Virus record (IMG/VR): IMGVR_UViG_3300028822_000091
Coordinates: 1 to 24,502 of that record
Strand: one strand, 5' to 3'
Length of the DNA: 24,502 nt
Source: a virus
A program made the position numbers and the translations under genes. Under the pieces are notes generated by a model. It was given only the letters and a program-made list of their open reading frames with translations. It did not search any database and had not been told where the DNA came from. Shown one piece after another: positions 14,336-21,792 of this stretch; the stretch's first letter is position 1; each line of letters begins with the position of its first letter.

Positions 14336-16408
14336 TTATTTTTTAACAAGGCTCTCAAATTCAAAATCTTTAGGGAAGATTTTATAGTTACGTATCGACT
14401 CGAAGTATTCTCTGGCTGAGGCTTCTTCACCTAAAGTAAGTCTGTCTTCAATTTCCCTTAAAGCCATTTTAGCGGCTACAGTTTCTTTCCAGGAGTCGCT
14501 AACTTCTTCTGTAGACTCATCCGAAGAGTCGCCTAAGGAATCTGTATCGGCTGGGTTTTCAATTTTTTCTTTTGGTTGACTATCCATTCCATCACTAATT
14601 TTATCAGCAATCTTAGTAATATCAAAATCTGCTACAAGCTTTTCTTTCAGCTCTAAGAGATTATCGGATGCCAATAGTTTCTCTTTAGCTTCATCAGTCG
14701 AAACATTTTCTCCGTTAACAACAGAAATGATAGCACACAAATCAGAAAGATGCTTTTCGTAATCAAGTTTTTGTGCAACATGTTTGTCAAACAGAGCCCT
14801 GTAGTCAGAAAAAGAATCATTCCATTCTTTTCTCAAAACTCTAGAATGATCAGCAAGACGCTTAGCATTGTCTTCGGACTTAGCAAGTTCTTCAGATAGC
14901 TTTTTGCACCCTAGGCACTCTTCTGGTTTTTCAGCCTCTGTATCTTTGCTTTTGTTGCTGTCACAAGACATAGCTTTTGCTTTGCGTTCAATACAGGCAC
15001 TAATTTTGTCTTTGTCGCCAGGACCTTCATATCTGCCGAGTAAGCGCCTAGCAGCAGTCACATGAGCACAATCTGGTACTGGAAAAGATCGATCAGGACC
15101 ACAGAATGCAGACTCAGGAAGCTTCTTTCGCTCTTCTGCGCTAAGCTTAGCATCCTTATACTGTTCTTCTGTAAGTAGTCCTTCTTCAAGCATAAGTTTC
15201 AGTTCTTTTTCGTCTTCAAGCTCTTCGTCTGAATCAAAAAGAGCGGCTTTCTCGTTTACTTTTTCCAAAATGCCGTCTTTGCCATCAAAGTCTTCGCACG
15301 ACTCTAAATAGGCCATTGCAGCATTATAGTGAAGTCTGTCTGGGACAGGAAAAGTCCTATCGGGACCACAAAACGCAGAATCTGGCAAGGAGGCTAGTTC
15401 TCCTTCGAGCTTATCAATAGCAAGATGTTCTGCCATTGATACTGAGCTAAGCATGTCTTTATAAGAAAACTTAACTTCTGCTTTATCTTCTACGCTTTGA
15501 GGATCATTGTCTGGTTTGTTTTTTGGGACCATTATATCCTCCTTATTATCACTAAACACAAATCCTACGGTTTCTGAAGGTTTGCAAGATAAGAGCTGTT
15601 TAATTTTGTCCGGATGTAGCGAAAGCGAATCCTTTGCGCTATCGTTAATGTTGATTACTGTGATAGGGTCTGCCCCATACACAACTAAGCTACATTCATG
15701 ATAAGAATGATAATCTGGAATTAAACAACAAAACACCTTTTCTTCAGGTGTATCGCTATTTTTTTCTTCGTCGTCTGGAATTGGATAAAGACCACCAGGA
15801 ACATGCCCACAGCCTCCACCAAACATAGCATCCATCATACCTTCCCACCTGCCGCCACATACTGAACAATACATGCCTTGAGAGCGGAAAGAAGTAGATA
15901 CAGAATCAAAAAGACCAGACTCTATCTGCCCTATTGTTTTTTCATCTAGTATGCGTGCTCTAATTTTTATGTAGCCAAGGCCTTCCCATCCATCCAAAAA
16001 TGGAATGCCGTCTTTTATAAAATTTCTTGCTGCTACTAACTGGTCTTCAATAGATGCCGAACTATCATTTAGAATCTGAACATCTCTGTTATATTGAAGT
16101 TGATCTGGAGTTGTATCAATATATTCGGCCCCAAGAACAATACCATATGCTTCATCTGCAGTATGATTTTTTAATATCTTTATTGGCTTATTTTCATTTA
16201 TTAAAGAAGGTGCTCCATCTCTCATACGAGAAGGTATGTAAAACCTAGTATTCAAATTAAGCAAGCCAGAATGAGTTGCTATGATAGATATATCTAAATA
16301 TTTCTTCCCGTCGGGCGAAACACCTCTAGCATCCTCTACAATAAAACCAGAAGAAGCCTTAGGGTCTTTTGGCATAAGGGAGAAATCATTAAAATCAAAA
16401 TTACCCAT
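14336..16408 (-). CDS. Prohead protease-scaffold fusion with zinc-type insert and two LPxSAF repeats
   Basis: This 690-residue protein starts at an ATG with AGGAGG four bases upstream. Residues 1-255 look like a prohead protease: IKILKNHTADEAYGIVLGAE (candidate catalytic His82), SGLFDSVSTSFRSQG (candidate serine 171 or 173), and HECSLVVYGADPITVI, the closing strand of these domains. Cys181, Cys184, Cys200 and His202 (CSVC...CGH) form a zinc-type insert right after the serine motif. Residues 341-390 and 430-480 are repeats beginning LPDSAFCGPDRTFPVPD and LPESAFCGPDRSFPVPD, each with a following His. The region from about 485 to 600 is charged and helical, like a scaffold core. The likely role is to scaffold the prohead and then cleave head proteins. 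The SD of this gene encodes the last two arginines of the portal. Confidence 0.75.
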   Translation of the reverse strand: MGNFDFNDFSLMPKDPKASSGFIVEDARGVSPDGKKYLDISIIATHSGLLNLNTRFYIPSRMRDGAPSLINENKPIKILKNHTADEAYGIVLGAEYIDTTPDQLQYNRDVQILNDSSASIEDQLVAARNFIKDGIPFLDGWEGLGYIKIRARILDEKTIGQIESGLFDSVSTSFRSQGMYCSVCGGRWEGMMDAMFGGGCGHVPGGLYPIPDDEEKNSDTPEEKVFCCLIPDYHSYHECSLVVYGADPITVININDSAKDSLSLHPDKIKQLLSCKPSETVGFVFSDNKEDIMVPKNKPDNDPQSVEDKAEVKFSYKDMLSSVSMAEHLAIDKLEGELASLPDSAFCGPDRTFPVPDRLHYNAAMAYLESCEDFDGKDGILEKVNEKAALFDSDEELEDEKELKLMLEEGLLTEEQYKDAKLSAEERKKLPESAFCGPDRSFPVPDCAHVTAARRLLGRYEGPGDKDKISACIERKAKAMSCDSNKSKDTEAEKPEECLGCKKLSEELAKSEDNAKRLADHSRVLRKEWNDSFSDYRALFDKHVAQKLDYEKHLSDLCAIISVVNGENVSTDEAKEKLLASDNLLELKEKLVADFDITKIADKISDGMDSQPKEKIENPADTDSLGDSSDESTEEVSDSWKETVAAKMALREIEDRLTLGEEASAREYFESIRNYKIFPKDFEFESLVKK
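14969..15388 (-). repeat. Two diverged repeats inside the protease-scaffold gene (LPxSAFCGPDRxFPVPD)
   Basis: Repeat 1 (codons 341-390, 15388-15239) and repeat 2 (codons 430-480, 15121-14969) share LP-[DE]-SAFCGPDR-[TS]-FPVPD, then H and an Ala-rich helix ending in a Lys-rich patch. A similar motif without the Cys occurs in many phage and bacterial proteins; I believe it is catalogued as DUF6582, but could not check. The linker between the repeats is an acidic helix. Confidence 0.8.
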
Positions 16409-16409
16409 A

Positions 16410-18578
16410 CTACCTCCTATAGGCTATCGTGCCCTTACATTCGCAATAAGGGTGATATGGTGGTAACTCTTCGTAAATTATATCATTGTTGTTTTTATAC
16501 TTCAAAGCCTCTGTTTTACATTTTTCGCAAGCGTCATCAATGTTTATTGTCATAATGCTGTCTGTAGCCTTAGCTCCAAGTAAAACTCCGTAATTAAATG
16601 CTCGTACATTTTCTGATATATCTATCTGATGAAATCTATATCCAATAGAATCAAAAACTGCCCTAACTTCCCTAATAGAGACTAGTGAATCTTCTGCTTT
16701 TATTAGGCTAATACTTGACTCTATGTCTTTAGCAACTCTATCAATATATTTAGATACGTGCTGCTCTATCTTATCAAAAGCACTAATCACATCTATATCA
16801 AAGATATCAGCAGAGGTTGATCCAACACCAAAACCAAAACTTTTCTTAGCAAGAGAAAATAAAGAATTTTTTGCAGCATTCTTAGCTGTATCTAGCATCA
16901 GACTGACCATATCTTTATCAAGTTTATCAATAGTCATAATATTTTTAATGATTCTATCTTTTGCATCTTTAAAGTTTGTTGTAACTGGAGGAGAAAGAGC
17001 AAACACAGGAGATAGCTCTTGTATTTTTGTTCTATCAGAAAACTCATAGCTATCTTTATTGACTTTTGCAGAGCCTCTAGTGCCATGTTGGTTCGAAGGT
17101 TGATTCTTATTGGCTACTGAATTTCCACCCGAAGAAGGCTTGTTTGTGCTTGCAGCAGTAAGACTTTTAGATTCAGCAGTACCAGGCTCATCTATTGACT
17201 GTAATACTATAGTGTCTCTGCCAAACAATCCATAGTTTGTCCTATCAAATCCTTCTCCACCAGTGCTAGTTTTCCAACCAGAACCGCCAAAAGCTTCTTT
17301 GCCCATAGCTTCTCGTGCTTCGTCATGAGATATGATATTTTTATTAAACATATCTACATAATGATTTTCTTTAACTTGCCTAGATTCAAAATCAATCTCG
17401 TTAAACTGAAGAGATACGTTATTTTCATCAGAAAATATATTAGATTCGCTGAACGTTGATTCAAGAAGAAGTTCCTTAATAACAAAATTATAGAATTGAT
17501 CAGAGAATGTAGCCTGATCTGACTTAATTTCATCAATTAGGTTTCTTGACATTTGATTGGCTGTACTTCTATTGCTAGTATCAGCTTCTCCCATATCAAT
17601 ACTAGAAACACCTAGCCCTGTATAGATGCGCTTTTTAAAGTGATCCATAATCTTAACGATTTCAGCTACACCACTTTTAGATTCAATAGTGTCTATATCG
17701 ATATGGCCAGGAGTAACTAATGCGCCGTCAGAAGGAACTCTAGCTAAAAGCTCTTCTATATAGGTAATTTCGTCTGTGCCGTCAGGCATTCTTTGAGGAA
17801 GTCGATCTTTATCTCCCACCTTGGCATGAAGCAATGGAATTAGATTCTGATGCACCAACAATTCTACATTGCCTTCCATCCTTCTAAGCGCCCTAATGTC
17901 ATCTTTGACTGGTACTATAGGTGGAGTTCCAACGGCCATTCCAGGACGCTTATCATAGTAAAAATGTATAATATCGTCAGGAGAAAATTCAACAGGGTTT
18001 TTACCATCTATGACTTGTCGTATTTTTACTATCTTACCAAACTCATCTCTTTTTATTTGTACTGTTTCCATAGGGAGAAGCCAATAACCAGCAACAGGCT
18101 GAACTAACTTTTTCCCTATCATTCTTACCTTGCCGCCAGAAGCACTTTTCTTTCTGCCTTTGACCCAAATAGCATTACGGTGAGTTTGTAGCGAACTAAC
18201 TGTTTCTCTAAGGAGAGTATGAAATGGTATGCCAGTTGCTTCTCCAATCTGACTTAGTCTATTTTTTATGTACCTAGACCTTTCTGGATTAGAGCTGACA
18301 AGATCATACCCTTCCTTAAGAAAAAGATTTGTTTTGATCCTAAAAGCCCTTGCAACAAAAGACTCAGTATCCATAACTCTACTAGTAAGAGCAAAATCCC
18401 AATCAGTCTCTTCCCACATTAAAGCGTTTTGTCTAGTTCCTGTATTAAAAGTGTAAGCTTTCACTCTAGATTTAACACTTTTTGGCTTTACAATTTGTTG
18501 AGTAAGTCCAGCTTTCTCAGAGACTCTATTGACAATTTGGTCTTTGATTATTTTATCTTTATTGAGTGTTAACTTCAT
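16410..18578 (-). CDS. Portal protein with C-terminal MuF-type domain
   Basis: The product is 722 residues from ATG 18578, chosen because AGAGGAG lies eight bases upstream; an in-frame TTG at 18605 is less likely. The first ~450 residues fit a portal: WDFALTSRVMDTESFVARAF, LLRETVSSLQTHRNAIWVKG, PVAGYWLLPMETVQIKRDEF, FSPDDIIHFYYDKRPGMAVG, DIRALRRMEGNVELLVHQNL and AGVSSIDMGEADTSN-like residues. After a Ser/Asn-rich linker the last ~170 residues resemble a Mu gpF-type head morphogenesis domain, ending ENVRAFNYGVLLGAK, then DACEKCKTEA and PPYHPYCECKGTI. The paired CxxC and HPxCxC positions suggest a metal site. Portal and MuF proteins are usually adjacent genes; here they are one polypeptide. It overlaps the previous gene by 20 bases. 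Confidence 0.8.
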   Translation of the reverse strand: MKLTLNKDKIIKDQIVNRVSEKAGLTQQIVKPKSVKSRVKAYTFNTGTRQNALMWEETDWDFALTSRVMDTESFVARAFRIKTNLFLKEGYDLVSSNPERSRYIKNRLSQIGEATGIPFHTLLRETVSSLQTHRNAIWVKGRKKSASGGKVRMIGKKLVQPVAGYWLLPMETVQIKRDEFGKIVKIRQVIDGKNPVEFSPDDIIHFYYDKRPGMAVGTPPIVPVKDDIRALRRMEGNVELLVHQNLIPLLHAKVGDKDRLPQRMPDGTDEITYIEELLARVPSDGALVTPGHIDIDTIESKSGVAEIVKIMDHFKKRIYTGLGVSSIDMGEADTSNRSTANQMSRNLIDEIKSDQATFSDQFYNFVIKELLLESTFSESNIFSDENNVSLQFNEIDFESRQVKENHYVDMFNKNIISHDEAREAMGKEAFGGSGWKTSTGGEGFDRTNYGLFGRDTIVLQSIDEPGTAESKSLTAASTNKPSSGGNSVANKNQPSNQHGTRGSAKVNKDSYEFSDRTKIQELSPVFALSPPVTTNFKDAKDRIIKNIMTIDKLDKDMVSLMLDTAKNAAKNSLFSLAKKSFGFGVGSTSADIFDIDVISAFDKIEQHVSKYIDRVAKDIESSISLIKAEDSLVSIREVRAVFDSIGYRFHQIDISENVRAFNYGVLLGAKATDSIMTINIDDACEKCKTEALKYKNNNDIIYEELPPYHPYCECKGTIAYRR

Positions 18579-20592
18579 TCGCGAGTCTCCTCTCGTAATA
18601 ATCAATCCACTTCTGAACTTTCTGCACGTTTTCTACGTCAGTTTTAGAAAAACAACTCTTTACAAGTATACTTGATTTCTGTGAACTTTGCTTAATACCA
18701 GGACTTGTATTTACATCTCCAACAGCAGTGCTTACTGTTTCTGTAGCAGAAGGAGTCTCGGCGTCATCGTCTAAAGAAGATTTATCGGAAGTAGATTTAG
18801 CTTTGCTTTTCCCCGGTAAGTCTATTTGAACATCTCCATTGTCTTTAACGCTAAAATCATAAGGAGTCATATCGCTTAGTTCTTTTTCTACGATATATTT
18901 CATTTGACTTGGATCTAAATTAGAATCAGTGCCACATCTTAAGCTATTTTTAGAAATTGCTTGAATAATAGATTTTATCAGCTTGAGAATCTGAATAATG
19001 TCGGTTTTTATTTTTGTTGTACCGCTTTTATTTTTCATCCAGCCAATTTCAGTACCAAGAAGATCATATATCATCTGAGAAATATAAGTAAACCAATCAT
19101 TTATATAGCTAATAGAAGTCTGAGCTATATTCCTTATTTGGACTACACCAGAGACTAACGCATCTGGAGTCCAATATCTTTGTGCACTCTTTGGTGGTTT
19201 TTGGCGCTCTGGATAAGCAACATCCTTCCTGAACATATAGTCGTCGTTAACTGTTTTCTCTGAAGGAGGAATATCGTCTTTGCTCCATCTGCTACCATTC
19301 GGGTTGCGATTCTTAGCAGCCCTATAGGCTTCTTCTCTCTCTCTACGTCTCCTTGCTGCATTCTTGTCATGTACCTTTTGTGTCTGCTCTTCTCTTCTCT
19401 CTTTGTCAATGAAATATGGCTCACGTAGCTCATCAAGTTCTATCCTGCTTGCTCTATACTCTTCTCTCTTAGTTGGTACTGGAGTATTATATTTCTCGTT
19501 GTCTGGTGTATCAAAGCTTTCGCCAATAGTGCCTGCCCAAGCTTCATCTTCTTTGAAATCATATCCTGCGCTAGATTCCAATGTGGCATTATTATGTCCT
19601 ATATTAGCGATATTTAGGTCTACGTCCAAACCACCCTTAGACTGAGAAAATGGAATTTTAGCGTTTTGGGCCAAAAATATTGTTTCATTTATGTGGTCAA
19701 CAACACATATCATGGGCTCAATAATAAGCTGCATCCATTTATCTAGCCATTGTGATAGCGCATCTAAAAAAGGACTAAGCATAGATCCAACAAGACTTAT
19801 AATAAAGTCTAGATTAAATTTAATTTCTAAATTAAGTTTTGCCAAAAATTGACTTAGCATCACAGAGAGAGCAAATAAATCAGACGGACACAGCCCAGCC
19901 AAAAGCTTTAACAGCTCGCAGATATCAAGATACATGCCAGGACCAGAAAACATGTCTTTTAGGTCTTTTAAAAAATCTAACCTAATGTTTACGTTCATGA
20001 GATGCATTTCTATGATATCGCCATTAGGCAACAAGTTGTTTATATCCAATAGGCGCTTAAAACAAGGAATGCATTCTGTGTGCATTTTTCCCAATTCTTT
20101 AGCCCTATCAGTAGCAGAGCCCTGAGATCCAAATATCTTAGCGTAATCAAAATCCTGCTGTCTAGACCTTAAACCGCCCATAAATGCACCTGGACTAGTC
20201 ATAGAGTTTTCCCATCCTCTAAGATTGTTTTCAGCTTTTCTTTGTCCTGCAGTATAAAATGGATCTTCTTCTGAAGCGCCTTTGGCTGATTGATGCAAAC
20301 CGGGATATTGATCTAGTTGGTCTTGTACACGCTTAGAGAACTGCTTTGTAGAATATACATCTTTATAATGATTTGTAGCGCTATAGTCTTCTTCTTCCCA
20401 ATCTGCAGAGCCAGATTCAAAAGCATTGATGATATTTACATAATCTTGTGGCGCAAATATATTATTTTTATTAATATTTACATTAGTGCCAGTAAGCTGC
20501 TGTTCTTTGGTCTTGTACTGGCTAGAAGAAGTTCGTTGAGCATGCCTCTTCATATCAGAAGACGAAGAACTTGTATCCTTAGTAAAGCCCAT
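18559..20592 (-). CDS. Large protein of unknown function next to the portal
   Basis: The product is 677 residues from ATG 20592, which is preceded by TGGAGG five bases away and lies one base after the stop of the previous gene. The N-terminal ~190 residues are polar and Ser/Gln/Asn-rich, probably disordered. Near residue 175 is HTECIPCFKRLLDINNLL. Residues about 205-320 are a hydrophobic, helical block (CELLKLLAGLCPSDLFALSV, FIISLVGSMLSPFLDALSQW). A long Arg/Glu/Lys-rich segment follows (REEQTQKVHDKNAARRRRER), then another helical block (about 475-545) and a Ser/Asp-rich tail. I recognise no family. Its place between terminase and portal suggests a virion or head-vertex component, and the helical block may associate with membranes or bundle with itself. 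This is inference. Confidence 0.7.
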   Translation of the reverse strand: MGFTKDTSSSSSDMKRHAQRTSSSQYKTKEQQLTGTNVNINKNNIFAPQDYVNIINAFESGSADWEEEDYSATNHYKDVYSTKQFSKRVQDQLDQYPGLHQSAKGASEEDPFYTAGQRKAENNLRGWENSMTSPGAFMGGLRSRQQDFDYAKIFGSQGSATDRAKELGKMHTECIPCFKRLLDINNLLPNGDIIEMHLMNVNIRLDFLKDLKDMFSGPGMYLDICELLKLLAGLCPSDLFALSVMLSQFLAKLNLEIKFNLDFIISLVGSMLSPFLDALSQWLDKWMQLIIEPMICVVDHINETIFLAQNAKIPFSQSKGGLDVDLNIANIGHNNATLESSAGYDFKEDEAWAGTIGESFDTPDNEKYNTPVPTKREEYRASRIELDELREPYFIDKERREEQTQKVHDKNAARRRREREEAYRAAKNRNPNGSRWSKDDIPPSEKTVNDDYMFRKDVAYPERQKPPKSAQRYWTPDALVSGVVQIRNIAQTSISYINDWFTYISQMIYDLLGTEIGWMKNKSGTTKIKTDIIQILKLIKSIIQAISKNSLRCGTDSNLDPSQMKYIVEKELSDMTPYDFSVKDNGDVQIDLPGKSKAKSTSDKSSLDDDAETPSATETVSTAVGDVNTSPGIKQSSQKSSILVKSCFSKTDVENVQKVQKWIDYYERRLANEVNTQ
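18587..18593 (-). promoter_or_regulatory. Ribosome binding site deciding the portal start
   Basis: AGAGGAG on the minus strand, eight bases before ATG 18578, lies inside the last codons of the preceding gene. It supports the ATG over the TTG at 18605, which has no comparable site. Confidence 0.7.
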
Positions 20593-20593
20593 A

Positions 20594-20917
20594 CTAGCCT
20601 CCAGCCACTTCCGAAAGAGCGCCCAATGCTCCATCGATAGCGGCTCCACCTGCAGCTAAGTCAGCCTCCCTTCTTGTTCGCAAAGCAGCTGTTCCAGGGC
20701 TAGCAACAGAGCCATTATAAATAGCAGCAGTATTTGCGCCAGCACCTGTAGCAGGCCCAACTTGAACAGAAACTTGAATATTCCCTGCCATAAGCGCAGC
20801 TTTTAAATCTTCTCTAGTTACAAAGTCGCTCATCATGTGTTTAAACAGTTTACAGTAAATTATTTTCGTTGCTGCCATGTCATAAGCATCTAAGTTTATT
20901 TCTGAGAATACCATCAT
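20594..20917 (-). CDS. Small Gly/Ala-rich protein, unknown function
   Basis: This 107-residue protein starts at ATG 20917 with GGAGG nine bases upstream; a second ATG follows at once, and a later start at the internal MMSDFVTREDLK is possible but has no clear SD. The N-terminal third (INLDAYDMAATKIIYCKLFK) and the segment TREDLKAALMAGNIQVSVQV look folded. The rest is Gly/Ala-rich (ALRTRREADLAAGGAAIDGA). No family is recognised. It lies one base after the previous stop and one base before the next start, so it is part of the same operon. Confidence 0.65.
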   Translation of the reverse strand: MMVFSEINLDAYDMAATKIIYCKLFKHMMSDFVTREDLKAALMAGNIQVSVQVGPATGAGANTAAIYNGSVASPGTAALRTRREADLAAGGAAIDGALGALSEVAGG

Positions 20918-20918
20918 G

Positions 20919-21326
20919 CTATAAGTCCTCCGGAGAAGGAATATTGTTTGTTATTCTGTCTAATTCTTGAATACATGTTTTATACATAGCAAATGTTATT
21001 TCTGTAACTCCAGCGCCAAAAACCCTAGCAAGAGCTTGACGGGTATTGCTATCTGTTTGGTCTATTGGGACCACAACATCCTTGCATTTTTCTTCCAATG
21101 TTTCTTCTAGGGCCAAACACTGATTGATAACATCTGTATAACCGTCATATGCTTCTTGAGCCTTTTCTCTCCTCTTTTCTAGATCCGACTTTTCTTCTTC
21201 AGTCATTTTGACCTGTTGAAGGTATGGGAGAATAAGCTCCTCTGGGTCATCAGGGACCCATTTGACGGTTGTATCTTGCTCTAGAATCATTCTATCGAAA
21301 TCAGATATTGATCTACCAGATGACAT
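20919..21326 (-). CDS. Small helical protein, unknown function
   Basis: The product is 135 residues from ATG 21326, which overlaps the previous stop by one base (TAATG) and follows AGAGGG. A longer reading from upstream codons would run far into the previous gene and is unlikely. The protein is acidic and helical: SISDFDRMILEQDTTVKWVP, then a charged helix (MTEEEKSDLEKRREKAQEAY), CLALEETLEEKCKD, and a TRQALARVFGAGVTEITFAM segment near the end. It may be a coiled-coil structural or assembly factor. No family is recognised. Confidence 0.7.
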   Translation of the reverse strand: MSSGRSISDFDRMILEQDTTVKWVPDDPEELILPYLQQVKMTEEEKSDLEKRREKAQEAYDGYTDVINQCLALEETLEEKCKDVVVPIDQTDSNTRQALARVFGAGVTEITFAMYKTCIQELDRITNNIPSPEDL

Positions 21327-21784
21327 TACACTGCCCTCTCTATATAGTCTACGACAAGCTGAATGTCTTTTTTGTTTTGTGCAGCAGCAGATGGTGGACA
21401 AGTAATAAGAGCCCAGAATGGACGGTAAGTAGATTGGTCTCCACTATCAGCAGATCCAATATTTGGGATAGAAATTGCATTACCCCATGATATGTCTTCC
21501 CATTCTGCATCACTAGGTTCTGAGTTTCCTTCGCTAAGCTTTACTCCCCAGCCTGTTTCATTATAAACAATATCTTCATAGATATAATCGCTATCAGAGT
21601 CTTTGGCAAATACTCTTATGTCAGTATAGTATTTTGTATCGTCAGTGTTCCTCAAGAAGACTTTTTTGACAGAAGTACTACCATTTTTGCCATCATGAGC
21701 AGTTTTAAGCGGGTTAGTAAACGCTTCGTCTATACTAAGCTCACTATATGCTTCATCTTCGTATATATATGGTTTTAGTGGCAT
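21326..21784 (-). CDS. Protein of unknown function after the terminase
   Basis: The product is 152 residues from the second of two consecutive ATGs (21784), which has AGGAGG four bases upstream; the first ATG (21787) is only one base from that site. The sequence is rich in Asp, Ser, Tyr and Trp and looks beta-structured: SVKKVFLRNTDDTKYYTDIR, VYNETGWGVKLSEGN, EWEDISWGNAISIPNI and a C-terminal QLVVDYIERAV. It resembles small virion or tail-fibre-type beta proteins in composition only; no family is assigned. The SD of this gene overlaps the terminase stop codon (TAGGAGG). Confidence 0.65.
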   Translation of the reverse strand: MPLKPYIYEDEAYSELSIDEAFTNPLKTAHDGKNGSTSVKKVFLRNTDDTKYYTDIRVFAKDSDSDYIYEDIVYNETGWGVKLSEGNSEPSDAEWEDISWGNAISIPNIGSADSGDQSTYRPFWALITCPPSAAAQNKKDIQLVVDYIERAV

Positions 21785-21792
21785 CATTCCTC

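Noticed and set aside
18579-18605. TTG at 18605 as the portal start
   Set aside because: The ATG at 18578 has AGAGGAG at an ideal eight-base spacing; the TTG has no SD and would extend the overlap.
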